Of a stretch of DNA of 21,829 nt, positions 1 to 7,848 are shown piece after piece; position 1 is the first letter of the stretch, and every line of letters begins with the position of its first letter. Source of the DNA: a virus; the IMG/VR virus record IMGVR_UViG_3300042387_002754, positions 1-21,829 of that record; one strand, given 5' to 3'. The notes beneath the pieces were generated by a model. The model was not told the origin of the DNA, searched no databases, and saw only the letters and a list, made by a program, of their open reading frames with translations. The position numbers and the translations under genes are program-made.

Positions 1-234
1 CGCGCCTACGGCTTGCTGTGTGGCTTCGTCCGATCCGGCGAGCGTGCCGAGCGAGATGCCGATGGCGTTGGCGTCTGCGGTGATGACCTCGCCGTTCTCG
101 ATTCGGGTCGGGACGAGGCGCATGGCAATATTTGCATCAGACCCTTCTGGAGTGTAAAATCCGCTGATAGCAAGATTGAGGCTGAATTTGTCGTAGGATT
201 TGCCGTTGATTTCAATGGGGTTGGTAGCGTTCAT
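1..234 (-). CDS. Phage protein of unknown function, partial (3' end outside window)
   Basis: The frame opens with ATG at 234 and stays open for 78 codons to the left edge, so only the N-terminus is seen (begins MNATNPIEINGKSYDKF). It is a soluble-looking segment with short beta-prone stretches and a run rich in Asp, Ala and Gly; there is no signal peptide or membrane segment. It follows the fibre-like gene ending at 253 by 18 bp, the same strand and spacing as the other structural genes, so a virion or assembly role is likely by position only. I do not recognise the family. The C-terminus and true length cannot be judged here. Confidence 0.7.
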   Translation of the reverse strand, partial: MNATNPIEINGKSYDKFSLNLAISGFYTPEGSDANIAMRLVPTRIENGEVITADANAIGISLGTLAGSDEATQQAVGA

Positions 235-252
235 GTGTTGGATTTTTTTGAT

Positions 253-627
253 TTAGCTGTAGGTGAGAGATTCTTTGGAAGACCATGCGCCGACTGCGGA
301 TTGCTCGGAGGAGACATCGCCTGCGCTGTTGGTGGTGATTTTGTAGATAGTCCAGGCTGTGGAGTCCTCGGCGGGGCCGGAGGCGGGGTAGTCGTCCCAT
401 TCAAGCCGCCCGATGTAGAGGTTGTTTCCGTCTACGGCGTGGACGAGGATGGCGGGGATTTCGTTGCGTGGGGGGGGGGTGAGTTGAATGACGCTTCCCG
501 ACTGAGGATGGCGTCCAAAAATTTTTCGATCTGCAAAATTTATACAGACCTCGCCAAGCGATAAATCCGCCGTGCTCGGGATGCGACCGGGCACGGTGGA
601 TTTTTTGGGTTTAATCGGGACTGGCAT
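253..627 (-). CDS. Small fibre-like structural protein
   Basis: 124 residues from ATG at 627 (MPVPIKPKKS). The N-terminal 45 residues resemble the next gene upstream (707-1456): both open M-x-VPI followed by basic residues and then a segment of the type 'A-E/D-L-s-x-x-E-V' leading to a short beta hairpin (LGEVCINFADRKIFGRHP). That N-terminal style is typical of phage tail-fibre attachment domains, so I read this as a second, shorter fibre or adaptor protein arising by partial duplication. The C-terminal half is beta-prone and rich in Trp and Tyr (LYIGRLEWDDY, AWTIYKITTNS). A run of ten C residues on the coding strand (470-479) encodes the Thr-Pro-Pro-Pro segment and could make the reading frame unstable. 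The virion location is inferred. Confidence 0.65.
   Translation of the reverse strand: MPVPIKPKKSTVPGRIPSTADLSLGEVCINFADRKIFGRHPQSGSVIQLTPPPRNEIPAILVHAVDGNNLYIGRLEWDDYPASGPAEDSTAWTIYKITTNSAGDVSSEQSAVGAWSSKESLTYS
470..479. repeat. Ten-base homopolymer tract inside a fibre-like gene
   Basis: Ten consecutive G on the plus strand, read as ten C in the minus-strand gene 253-627, where they encode part of a Thr-Pro-Pro-Pro segment around residue 50. Tracts of this length slip during replication, and they are also frequent sites of sequencing error. A change of one base would replace the C-terminal 75 residues. Confidence 0.9.
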
Positions 628-653
628 GAGTATGGACTCGGAAGAATTTGAAA

Positions 654-700
654 GGCCGGTCGTCATGTATGGACACGAGGTTGACCGGCCCCTTTGGGCC
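654..700. repeat. Intercistronic inverted repeats
   Basis: The 79-bp gap between the two fibre-like genes holds two potential hairpins. GGCCGGTC at 654-661 pairs with GACCGGCC at 683-690 across a 21-base loop, and GGCCC (687-691) pairs with GGGCC (696-700) across CTTT. The stems share bases, so they would be alternative structures. There is no U tract on the minus-strand transcript after the stem, so a classic intrinsic terminator is not supported; RNA processing, attenuation or messenger protection are alternatives. Confidence 0.5.
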
Positions 701-706
701 GTTTGC

Positions 707-1456
707 TTAGAACGTGCCGCCGTCGATCTCGGTTTCGAGACTGAGGATGCGGGCGGACAATTCGTTATCGGCTGAGAGGCGTGTGCTGGCCTCGCTGGCG
801 GCTGCGCTCTCGGCTGCGGAAACCCGGCTGGTGAGTGCGGTCGCTGCGCTCTCGGCTGATGTGACTCGGCTCGTAAGCGAGGTCGCTGCACCTTCGATGG
901 TGGTGGCGCGGGATTGAAGAGCTGTGATGCTGCTCTCGGCTGTGCTCACACGGGTTGTCAGCGTGGTCGCTGCCGACTTGATGCTGTTCTCTTCGCCAGT
1001 GGCGCGGGTCACTTCTGCGTCAACGGAATTGTTGATCGCGAGGACGGCGGCTGCGAGCGCGTTGTCGTTTGTCAGGTCCACCGAATTGATCAAGGTAACG
1101 ATCTCGGCGAAGCTGTCTTTATCGGCCTGTGAAGCGGAAAGGATCGCATCAACGCGATTTTTCTCAGTGGTGACCCGTGTGCTCAATGCCGATTCAGCGG
1201 CGAGGGCGCGGGTCTCTTCTGCGGAATCCGCTGCGATGCGTGCATCCCGCTCTGTGGCGACGATGCCGTCTGCGTAGCTGGATGAGGCGTTGCCGCCGAT
1301 GCCAACGATTTGTGTGGCGTTGCCTTGGGCGTCGGCACCTTTACCGTAGTAGAGGATTCCATCAACTTCGTTGTATGCGAGTTCGGCGGATTTGAGGACT
1401 CCGGGTGCTCCGGCGTTACCGGATTGGCGGCGGCGAATGCGAATTGGGACAGACAT
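707..1456 (-). CDS. Tail-fibre-like protein with long coiled-coil stalk
   Basis: 249 residues from ATG at 1456 (MSVPIRIRRR); longer upstream readings run into non-coding sequence. Residues 1-45 form an attachment-type segment with the pattern 'LKSAELAYNEVDGILYYGKG', common at the N-terminus of phage tail fibres and tropism proteins. From about residue 80 to the end the protein is a nearly uninterrupted heptad-type coiled coil with recurring blocks such as 'TRVS-A-AESA' and 'TSRVTSAESAATAL', low in aromatic residues, as in a trimeric stalk. No C-terminal receptor-binding head follows, so this may be a stalk segment that pairs with the neighbouring fibre-like proteins. The nucleotide sequence over the stalk is internally repetitive, so recombination could change stalk length. 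Confidence 0.75.
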   Translation of the reverse strand: MSVPIRIRRRQSGNAGAPGVLKSAELAYNEVDGILYYGKGADAQGNATQIVGIGGNASSSYADGIVATERDARIAADSAEETRALAAESALSTRVTTEKNRVDAILSASQADKDSFAEIVTLINSVDLTNDNALAAAVLAINNSVDAEVTRATGEENSIKSAATTLTTRVSTAESSITALQSRATTIEGAATSLTSRVTSAESAATALTSRVSAAESAAASEASTRLSADNELSARILSLETEIDGGTF

Positions 1457-1558
1457 GATTTTTTTGTGGTGGTGGTTGGTGGTTGCGGTGTCCGGTGGTC
1501 GGACGGGCGTTATTTTGCCGCTCGAAAAAATCGTGTCTTCTGCGGGGCGTTCCGTGGT

Positions 1559-1593
1559 GGATTGACCACAGAGGACACGGAGAGCACGGAGGG
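1559..1593 (+). repeat. Dispersed TTE-type repeat, copy 1
   Basis: The core ACCACAGAGGACACGGAG continues to CACGGAGGG. It sits in the 211-bp gap (1457-1667) between two fibre genes and is oriented opposite to them. Copies 2 (13743-13777) and 3 (19043-19075) lie on the other strand. Copy 1 differs from copy 2 at only two positions over about 35 bases. The rest of the gap shows no gene; it also carries a short segment nearly identical to part of the terminase gene (see findings). Confidence 0.85.
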
Positions 1594-1667
1594 GGAGAGG
1601 GCACAAAAAACCCGCCCAATTGCGCATCGTGGAGAGGCGTGGCGGGTGTTGTTCTGCTAAGAAAATT

Positions 1668-2408
1668 TTAGAAAAACCCTGCGTCGATCTCGCTGGTGGA
1701 TACGGCCCCGGCGACATAGTAGGCTGTCTCGCGGGTGTCCCAGACTGCGCTTGAGGCAACGCCTCGGCTCACGAGTTCGCCGCTGGGCGTGAAGACGCTG
1801 CGGGTGATCGTCCACGCCGGCTGATCCGTGCCGGTGCCTGCGGAGGCGCGCCCGATCCAGTGGGTGAGGTGATCGTCGGAGACATCCGAGATGAAGGAGA
1901 GGGAGCCGTAAACGAAGGCGGGGCCTCGCTCGCCTGCGTCACCTTTCGGGCCGGGGGCTGGTGACGGGATGCCGAAATTGAGAACGGCGTTTTCCTGCGT
2001 GCCGACATTGGCAATCGTGGGCGTTGCGCCTGCGGGCAGCATGAAGACCGTGCCGACTGCGATGGTGGAGGAGAGGCCGCGAGGGAGGGCGAAATTTAAA
2101 ACCGCATTTTGTGGCGTGCCGACATTGGAGACGGTGGCGGGTTGGTTCCCCGCGATGGTCTGCACTGCGCCAACGGCTATCGTGCCGCCGGGTCCTTGCG
2201 CTCCGAGGGGGATGCCGAAATTGAGCACGGCATTCGTGGGGCTTCCGACATTGGTCACGGTGGGGGCTGTGCCGGTGGCGAGTTGCGTGACGCTGCCGAT
2301 AGCCACCGTTCCGGCGGGGCCTTGCGCTCCGCTGCCGATGGGGAGTGCGATGCCGGGGGCGACGACGACTTGCGTATTCGGAACGAGTGTGAGGTCAACG
2401 ACTGCCAT
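1668..2408 (-). CDS. Collagen-like fibre protein with three 42-residue repeats
   Basis: 246 residues from ATG at 2408, 3 bp after the preceding gene. After a 27-residue N-terminus there are three tandem repeats of about 42 residues (roughly 28-69, 70-111 and 112-153). Each has a Gly-rich entry (GAQGP in two), a beta strand of type 'T-I/V-A-V/I-G', then 'T-V/I-x-NVG-x-x-x-NAVLNF-x-(I/L)P'. A short collagen-like stretch (PGPKGDAGERGP) follows, then a C-terminal domain of about 85 residues rich in Ser, Thr and Trp that could be the binding tip. Repeats of this NVG...NAVLNFGIP type occur in phage fibre proteins joined by Gly-x-y segments. A receptor-binding or decoration-fibre role is inferred from architecture. 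Confidence 0.8.
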   Translation of the reverse strand: MAVVDLTLVPNTQVVVAPGIALPIGSGAQGPAGTVAIGSVTQLATGTAPTVTNVGSPTNAVLNFGIPLGAQGPGGTIAVGAVQTIAGNQPATVSNVGTPQNAVLNFALPRGLSSTIAVGTVFMLPAGATPTIANVGTQENAVLNFGIPSPAPGPKGDAGERGPAFVYGSLSFISDVSDDHLTHWIGRASAGTGTDQPAWTITRSVFTPSGELVSRGVASSAVWDTRETAYYVAGAVSTSEIDAGFF

Positions 2409-2411
2409 AGG

Positions 2412-2759
2412 TCAGGTGCGGGTTATGGCTCGCTCGATGTATGCGAAGCCTTCGAGGATTTTGCGGCTGTTGCCGTAGGGGTCGGTTAAGAAAATGTCGT
2501 AGCGGGCGCGTGAGACTGGCAGGGCGCGGGTCTGTTCGTCGGTGAGCATGACGCGCACCTTGCCGCTTGTGCGGGGAAGCGGGAATGTGACGGCAAAGTC
2601 GGCGAGGAGTGGTTTGTCCCAGTCTTCGCGCAGTTGGCCGGATGCGGTGAAGTCGGTCAGGTTGACTGGCAGTGCGTTTGACGCTGTGGAGTCTTTCAGC
2701 GTGACCTCGAAAAAGAATGACTCGCCGGATGGAATGGTGATGTCGAAGGGCTGGCTCAT
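2412..2759 (-). CDS. Beta-rich virion protein, BppU-like style
   Basis: 115 residues. The start at 2759 is fixed by an ATGA overlap with the portal stop; a longer in-frame reading to 3266 merely shadows the portal gene. The pattern is 'F-x-ITIPSGESFFFEVTLKD...LPVNLTDFTASGQLRED...G-KVRVMLTDEQTRAL...RYDIFLTDPYGNSRKILEGFAYI': an Ig-like or baseplate-upper-protein-like beta sandwich that often stands directly before collagen-like fibre genes in phages. I infer that it anchors the fibre encoded next. Its place immediately after the portal is unusual, and it could instead be a head-associated decoration protein. No enzymatic residues are recognised. Confidence 0.75.
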   Translation of the reverse strand: MSQPFDITIPSGESFFFEVTLKDSTASNALPVNLTDFTASGQLREDWDKPLLADFAVTFPLPRTSGKVRVMLTDEQTRALPVSRARYDIFLTDPYGNSRKILEGFAYIERAITRT

Positions 2760-4285
2760 GGCTGGGGTTCGGGCTGTGCCACGGGGGCGGCTGCGCCTGC
2801 TGGGACAAGCGGCACGATGTTGCGCTTTTTCAGTTCGACCTCTTCGCGCTCGATCTCGCTCCAGACATCTTCGGGGTCTCGGTTGCTGGTCTCCCGGATG
2901 ATCTCGCTGCGAGATTTGAGCTTTTGCGAGATGGCTTTTTCGTTCGCCGCCATTTCTGCGCTTGGGTCGATCCATGCCCAGCGGCGTCCGGTGAAGGCGA
3001 CCTGTTTGTATTTTTCCAGTCGGTCGAACTTGAGGGGCTTGCCAGCGATCAGGATTTTGTTGGCGAGGAGTGAACGCTCCAACCATGACTCGTAGATCGG
3101 CATGACGAAGCCAGAGATGAGCCATTCTTGAAGGCCCTTCCACACTTCGCGCTCGTCGAGTGCGCCTTGGCGGATGCTGGAAAAATTGACGCTCGTGAGG
3201 TCGCTGGCGAGGTTGTTGTAGCTCACGCCGAGGCCGGATGAAATCGAGCGAAGCATGGCTTTGCAAAAGGGGTCGAAAGCCTGGTCAGGAAATTGCGGCG
3301 TGTAGGGGATGAACTCGCGGTTCCCGATGTCCTCAAATTTGCCGGGTTCGGCGTCCATTTCGAGGATGTCGTCGCTGTCGCCGTCGAGGTTGCGGAAGAA
3401 ACCCATCTTGCTGGCGCTCACGCGAGCGTTGACCACGGCGGCGTCTTCAAAGCCTGCCAACATGCGCATGCGCCAGAGGGCGGTTCGTGCCCACGGGAGG
3501 CCGCGCTTTTGGCCGACTCGCTCTGGCAGGAAACGATGAATGACCTGATCGGCTGGGACGCGCTGGAAACTTTCGCCGTTGTAGTTCACATAGCCCATCA
3601 TTTGCTCGTCGTAGTTTCGGAAATGGTAGGCGACCGGGCGACCGTTCGGGTTAAACTCTATGCCGTGGCGGATGACATTGCCGTTGTTTAGCTTTTCCCA
3701 CTTCGTCGGGTTGAGGAGAACTGGGTCGATGAACTGCACGGCAAAGCCCCACTTGTTGAGGTCTTCCCCGTATTTTTTTATGCAGATGACCTCGCCATCC
3801 ATCGCGGCGGTCGTGACTGCCAGGCGTTCGCCATCGGCGCGGGAGAGTTGGCCGGTGATGTCGTAGTTGCCGCGTTTGCTCCAGTCTGCAAATGCATCCT
3901 CGATGGCGGAGCTGGCCACGGTGTCCATCGTTCCAGACGGGTCGCGGATCTGTGCGTTGAATGTGAAGCCTGTCGGGCCTGCGATGTTATCGCGGGCCAT
4001 TTGAAGGAATTTTTTGAGGTGATCGTTGTTCTCTGCCTGCTCACGAGAGCGGGCGACGATGCGGCTCCAATACTGGAAGATCCAAGCGTCAATCGTGGTC
4101 GGTGTGCCTGCCCAGGTGGATTCCAAGCGGCCTGCACCAGCGGCTTGCGGCATGCCTGCGGTGGCGAAGCTGCCGATTGTGTCGGAAAGAATGGACCGCG
4201 CCGACCAGAGTTTCGGCTGGTCGACGCGGCTTGGCGCGGGCGTCTTCGTGGTGGTGGTGCGGGAAAATAGATCGAAAAGGCCCAT
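2756..4285 (-). CDS. Phage portal protein, lambda family
   Basis: 509 residues, the usual length for the lambda gpB-type portal family. The portal is a dodecameric ring at one vertex of the head through which DNA is packaged and ejected. Recognisable segments are the N-terminal 'RIVARSREQAENNDHLKKFL' followed by 'DNIAGPTGF' (about 70-105), the central 'GEVICIKKYGEDLNKWGFAVQFIDP' and 'VIRHGIEFNPNGRPVAYHF' (about 165-225), 'ADQVIHRFLPERVGQKRGLPW' (about 240-265), and 'MLRSISSGLGVSYNNLASDL...VNFSSIRQGALDER' (about 340-380), all typical of this family. The C-terminus is Pro/Ala-rich. It lies between a gpW-like gene and the beta-rich protein, as expected for a head module, except that no protease or capsid gene follows. 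Confidence 0.95.
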   Translation of the reverse strand: MGLFDLFSRTTTTKTPAPSRVDQPKLWSARSILSDTIGSFATAGMPQAAGAGRLESTWAGTPTTIDAWIFQYWSRIVARSREQAENNDHLKKFLQMARDNIAGPTGFTFNAQIRDPSGTMDTVASSAIEDAFADWSKRGNYDITGQLSRADGERLAVTTAAMDGEVICIKKYGEDLNKWGFAVQFIDPVLLNPTKWEKLNNGNVIRHGIEFNPNGRPVAYHFRNYDEQMMGYVNYNGESFQRVPADQVIHRFLPERVGQKRGLPWARTALWRMRMLAGFEDAAVVNARVSASKMGFFRNLDGDSDDILEMDAEPGKFEDIGNREFIPYTPQFPDQAFDPFCKAMLRSISSGLGVSYNNLASDLTSVNFSSIRQGALDEREVWKGLQEWLISGFVMPIYESWLERSLLANKILIAGKPLKFDRLEKYKQVAFTGRRWAWIDPSAEMAANEKAISQKLKSRSEIIRETSNRDPEDVWSEIEREEVELKKRNIVPLVPAGAAAPVAQPEPQP

Positions 4286-4287
4286 GG

Positions 4288-4785
4288 TTAGATGCGGACG
4301 GAAATTGATTGCCCGATGGAGGAGATGCCGGATGAAAGTCGGGACTCGCGGGACAGCTCACGCCGCCAGAACGAGAGAAGCTGAAGGAGTTCGGCGATGC
4401 TGTGCCGCTCAAGCTCTCGGTTGTTTATTTTGTAGCGTTTCGCCTCCAGCGTTGCGCCGCCTGCGAGCATGGCTTGGATGTGCGCCACGGCGATGCGGGC
4501 CTGCGTGCGCACCTCGGCGCCGGGGGCGAGGGTGGCCGCGGATTCGCGGATGAGGAGGTCGCCGGTTCCGACGAGGGCGCGGTGTGCGGCGACCGTTGCC
4601 CATGCCTCCCAGATGTAATGTCCGGGAATCCAGCCGCTCGTATTCGCGGCGGCGGTGAAGGTTCCTGCCGTGCCTGTGGCGGCGACATTGCGCGATTGCA
4701 TTCCAGCGAATTGCACAAGGACGGTCGCGGCGGGGTCTGCCGATACCGTAACCTCGAATGTTTCGCCTGCCGTAATAGTCACCAT
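4288..4785 (-). CDS. gpW-like head-tail joining protein with extra N-terminal beta domain
   Basis: 165 residues from ATG at 4785, which overlaps the TerL stop by 7 bp. The C-terminal part (about 95-150) reads 'AHIQAMLAGGATLEAKRYKINNRELERHSIAELLQLLSFWRRELSRE'. This is the pattern of small connector proteins encoded between terminase and portal in lambda-type phages: a helix, a short 'Y-x-I-x-x-R-x-L-x-R-x-S' hairpin, then a basic helix. The N-terminal 90 residues form an additional beta-rich domain (VTITAGETFEVTVSADP...GWIPGHYIWEAWATV) not present in the short gpW proteins. The likely role is completing the portal vertex before tail joining. Position and the C-terminal motif support the call; the N-terminal domain's job is unknown. 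Confidence 0.75.
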   Translation of the reverse strand: MVTITAGETFEVTVSADPAATVLVQFAGMQSRNVAATGTAGTFTAAANTSGWIPGHYIWEAWATVAAHRALVGTGDLLIRESAATLAPGAEVRTQARIAVAHIQAMLAGGATLEAKRYKINNRELERHSIAELLQLLSFWRRELSRESRLSSGISSIGQSISVRI

Positions 4786-6701
4786 GTATGCACGAAGGAC
4801 GCCCTGCGCGTGGTGCGCTTGCGTTTCGCGGCATTGTTGGCATCCGGTCTGGGGGTGTCTTCTGCGGGGAGTTCCGCAGGAGGGGGTGTCTCGACCTCGG
4901 CGGGCTTGGGCGCGGGCATGGTCTGCCGCCTCCGTAGGGCGAGCTTGTCAAACTGCGGGGCGCGGAGGACGAGGGCGGCGAATGCGTAAACCCGGCAATC
5001 GAGCGGTTCGTTGCGAGCGCCGGAGGTTTTGTGCCACTCCAGACGGGGGAATCCCTTTACGAATTTCGTCACGGCCTTTTCTGCGGTTAGCCCTCTGAAA
5101 TACTCTGCGCTGCGTCCCTGCGGGAAATGGCAATAGCCAGAGCCGGGTTCCGTGATGCGCAGTCTCTTGTAAACTATGGATTTCGCGGAATCGACTCCGA
5201 CGATGTAAACATCAATGGGGCGCGTGGTTTTTTTTCCTGCCCTGCGGCGGGCGGGGTTGCCGACGATGGGCAAGCCGGGTCCGCCTTGGCCTTTCACGCC
5301 GTAAACTCTGTCTCCCTTGTGGCGTTTGACATAGCCGTAAACGGCCTGCGTGTTGCTGCCGCCGGTGTCGATGCAGGTGGTTTCGATGACCATTTCGCCG
5401 CCTGCCTCCGAGGTCCAGCGTTTGCGGAGGTAGTCGGTGAGGTGCGTCCACGGGCTTCCTGCTGTGCCTTCCGGGATGTCGGGGTCTCCGAGGATGACAT
5501 GATAGGCAACGCTCCAGCTTTCTTCGCCGCCTGCCCATGCGACCACTTCAACCTCGAGCCGGTCTTGCTGAGTATCGACGCCAGCCGTCAGGATCAACCC
5601 ACGGGCGGGGACATCTGCCTGCGGGTAGGGTTCGCATCGCTCGATGAGGGCATGCTCGCTGATGCGCTCGCCTCCCTCTTCCCATGTTTCGCCCAGGCTG
5701 GTGTTGATCCAGACTTGCAGGGTTGAGGGATCGTCTTTCGCCCGTCCGTGCTCGATGGCGATGTCTGCGATGCTTCGCCAGGGGGAGTAAAGTTCGTTTA
5801 GATGGAAGCCCGCGATCTTGCTGGGTCCGGCGCTGGCCTGCCACCGACCACGGGAGACCGCTTGGTTTTTCTGCGCGTTGGTGATCGTGCCGTTGCAGGC
5901 GGGACACCGGAGGGTTGCAAGGTCTCTGCGTCCGTCCGTCCAAACAACATTGCCCCACCGCAGCGGATGCTCGTGTTGGCAATGCGGGCAAGGAACGAGG
6001 AAATGCCGTTGGTCGGAAATCTCAAAAGCGCGTTCGATGCGGGACAAGCCCTTCACGGTCGGCGTCGAGACCATGACCACGCGCCTGTTCCAGAAATTCT
6101 TCGTGCGGGCGATGGCCAAATTTACCGGATCGCCCTCGCTCCCGGCGCTTGCCGGGTAGCGGTCCACCTCGTCAAGCAGGAGGATGCGGATCGGGCGGGA
6201 GGCGAGGCCGCTGGGGGCGTTCGCACCTACAAGCGTGACATGCCCGCCGGGGAATCGTTTGTGCAGGATCGTGTTTCCGCTGTCGCGGGTCTTCGCCGGT
6301 CGCACCTTGGAGCGGAGGCTTGGCGAGTCTCGGAACATTGGCGCGAGGCGGTCCTTGGAAAATGTCTCTGCCATCGCCTCATCCGGCTGGACGAGCATGA
6401 GGGGCGAGGGGTCGAAGTCCACGAAGTATCCGATGCAGTTGAGAAGGATTTCCGTTTTTCCCACTTGGGCCGATGACATGACGACAACCTGCTCAATGGT
6501 CGGATCGGCAACGGCGTCCATGATGCCTCTCTGGTATTCGGCGCGGTTGGTTCGCCACTGCCCCTTCTCCGCTGCCGCCTCGCCGCTGAGTTTGCGCCGG
6601 TGGTCAGCCCATTCGCTGATCGTCCATTTTGGAGGGGGTGCAATGATGGCCGACCACGCCGCGATGAGATCGCTGGCGCGGTCGAGTTGTTCGGGCGTCA
6701 T
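4779..6701 (-). CDS. terL: Terminase large subunit, GpA family
   Basis: 640 residues from ATG at 6701, fixed by an ATGA overlap with the terS stop. The N-terminal packaging ATPase has a deviant Walker A 'SSAQVGKTE' (about 76-84) and Walker B 'ILLLDEVD' (about 173-180). A zinc-ribbon-like insertion has CPHC (238-241) and CPAC (266-269). The nuclease half follows, with acidic residues in 'AGVDTQQDRLEVEV' (Asp about 376) and 'TTCIDTGGSN' (Asp about 445), as expected for the RNase H-like fold that cuts DNA at packaging initiation and termination. The C-terminal tail (about 585-640) is Pro/Ala- and then Arg/Lys-rich and may contact the portal. The protein works as a motor docked on the portal encoded two genes downstream. 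Confidence 0.95.
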   Translation of the reverse strand: MTPEQLDRASDLIAAWSAIIAPPPKWTISEWADHRRKLSGEAAAEKGQWRTNRAEYQRGIMDAVADPTIEQVVVMSSAQVGKTEILLNCIGYFVDFDPSPLMLVQPDEAMAETFSKDRLAPMFRDSPSLRSKVRPAKTRDSGNTILHKRFPGGHVTLVGANAPSGLASRPIRILLLDEVDRYPASAGSEGDPVNLAIARTKNFWNRRVVMVSTPTVKGLSRIERAFEISDQRHFLVPCPHCQHEHPLRWGNVVWTDGRRDLATLRCPACNGTITNAQKNQAVSRGRWQASAGPSKIAGFHLNELYSPWRSIADIAIEHGRAKDDPSTLQVWINTSLGETWEEGGERISEHALIERCEPYPQADVPARGLILTAGVDTQQDRLEVEVVAWAGGEESWSVAYHVILGDPDIPEGTAGSPWTHLTDYLRKRWTSEAGGEMVIETTCIDTGGSNTQAVYGYVKRHKGDRVYGVKGQGGPGLPIVGNPARRRAGKKTTRPIDVYIVGVDSAKSIVYKRLRITEPGSGYCHFPQGRSAEYFRGLTAEKAVTKFVKGFPRLEWHKTSGARNEPLDCRVYAFAALVLRAPQFDKLALRRRQTMPAPKPAEVETPPPAELPAEDTPRPDANNAAKRKRTTRRASFVHTW

Positions 6702-7255
6702 GTCTCCCAGCCTTCGCCGGTCTCTTCCTCTTCCGGTTTCGCCTCGTTGCGTTTGAGGTAGCGGTTCAGAATCTCCCGCCCGTTGTATTTCGAGCATTCC
6801 GCCATCGCCTCATGCAGTAGGGTCTCGATGAGGGCTGCGCATTTGTTCGGATCGCTTTCGTCTGCCACGCGAGGGCCTGCGGTTGTCGGGATTGCCAACA
6901 GCTTCGCCCGGATGTTCGCCAGCCCCTCACCCATGACCTCGGCAATGCAGGAGGCGTCATGGAGTTCGCCGCGCATCGCCATCGATTGTGCTTCGAGGAT
7001 TTCGGCGCGGGCGCGGTAGACGCGAGTGCGCTGGGATTTGAACGAATCTTCCGATTCATTTTCCTGGCTCTTCTGCCATTCGATGTATCCGGCGGTCGAT
7101 GCGCAAAGATCGTAAACCCCTCGCGCTGTTTTTTTCACGATGCCTTTCTTTTCAAGTTGCTGGACATATCGAGGGGTCACGCCACCGAGCGCGGCGGCAA
7201 GCACCGAGGCGCTCACAAGCAAAGTCTCAGGCTTGGATTTTGTGGGTTGTTTCAT
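6698..7255 (-). CDS. terS: Terminase small subunit, Nu1-like
   Basis: 185 residues from ATG at 7255, directly upstream of and overlapping terL. Residues 13-60 (LVSASVLAAALGGVTPRYVQQLEKKGIVKKTARGVYDL) look like the winged helix-turn-helix of Nu1-type small terminases, which bind the packaging site on phage DNA. The middle (about 70-120) is a charged helical segment (RTRVYRARAEILEAQSMAMRGEL), typical of the oligomerisation region. The C-terminus is very acidic (KPEEEETGEGWET), as often seen in the part that contacts the large subunit. Length, motif and synteny agree. Confidence 0.88.
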   Translation of the reverse strand: MKQPTKSKPETLLVSASVLAAALGGVTPRYVQQLEKKGIVKKTARGVYDLCASTAGYIEWQKSQENESEDSFKSQRTRVYRARAEILEAQSMAMRGELHDASCIAEVMGEGLANIRAKLLAIPTTAGPRVADESDPNKCAALIETLLHEAMAECSKYNGREILNRYLKRNEAKPEEEETGEGWET

Positions 7256-7401
7256 TGAATGTTTGGGTGCAAGTGAGTTGCGAAGCGAACTGCGGTTTTT
7301 AGGTCAATCTCTAACCAAACTCTGCGAGTTTCCGCATACCCGCTCCCGTCCCCCCGTGGAAGAACCTACTACCCCGGTGGGGTGTTGCGTCTCGGCTTGG
7401 A
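7256..7401. other. Non-coding gap between early and packaging genes
   Basis: 146 bp with no ORF worth calling. It separates the small early-type genes from the terminase-to-fibre block, so a late promoter is expected here by position. I do not see a convincing sigma70-type -35/-10 pair on the minus strand. A short inverted repeat, CCCC-GGT-GGGG, lies near 7374-7384, and a near-palindrome around 7272-7290 (AGTTGCGAAGCGAACT) could be a protein-binding site. Confidence 0.4.
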
Positions 7402-7848
7402 TCATTGGAGGGTTTTGCTGTGCAGAGTTTTTTTAATGCGTTCTGCTGTTGAAGTTAGCGGCTTGAGGATTTCGAGTGCCCGTTCCAAGCGGTCCTTCTC
7501 CCATGCTTCGATGTCGCCAGCCTTCTCAGCCCATCGTTGGAATCCTTTGACGAGGTAATCCATGACATCGCTTTCCTCTTCGCGCTTTGGTGTTTCAGCC
7601 GGTAGAGGGATTTCAAATTCCAGTTGGAATTGGGCTTCTGTCTCCACCAGATAATCCAGCCCGAATTGTTTGACGCCGAATGACTGGGATTTTGGCAATA
7701 GCTTTCTGACTACCTGCTGCATGAGCAGGAGTTGCTTGTGTCCATCAGCCCATTTTTCTTTGCTGGTGTCTTCTGGTATTTCCCAGAATTGGAGTTGGCT
7801 GATCGTGTTGATCGAGTCTTTGACGAGTATGAGGTTAGGTGTTTGCAT
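7402..7848 (-). CDS. Hypothetical helical protein
   Basis: 148 residues from ATG at 7848, overlapping the preceding gene by 14 bp. It is predicted soluble and mostly helical, with a middle Glu/Pro-rich linker (FEIPLPAETPKREEE, about 78-93) and a charged C-terminal helix (WEKDRLERALEILKPLTSTAERIKKTL). The phrase 'FEIPLP' also occurs in the N-terminus of the Mor-like protein encoded just upstream (SFEIPLPPT), which may be coincidence. I do not recognise a family. It is the last gene before the packaging block. Confidence 0.7.
   Translation of the reverse strand: MQTPNLILVKDSINTISQLQFWEIPEDTSKEKWADGHKQLLLMQQVVRKLLPKSQSFGVKQFGLDYLVETEAQFQLEFEIPLPAETPKREEESDVMDYLVKGFQRWAEKAGDIEAWEKDRLERALEILKPLTSTAERIKKTLHSKTLQ

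Noticed and set aside
654-701. Hairpins between fibre genes as an intrinsic terminator
   Set aside because: No U-rich run follows the stem on the minus-strand transcript, and the same-strand genes continue directly.
707-1456. Internal repeats of the coiled-coil gene as a CRISPR or tandem repeat array
   Set aside because: The repetition follows heptad coding of Ala/Ser/Thr/Val residues with irregular spacing and no conserved non-coding repeat unit.
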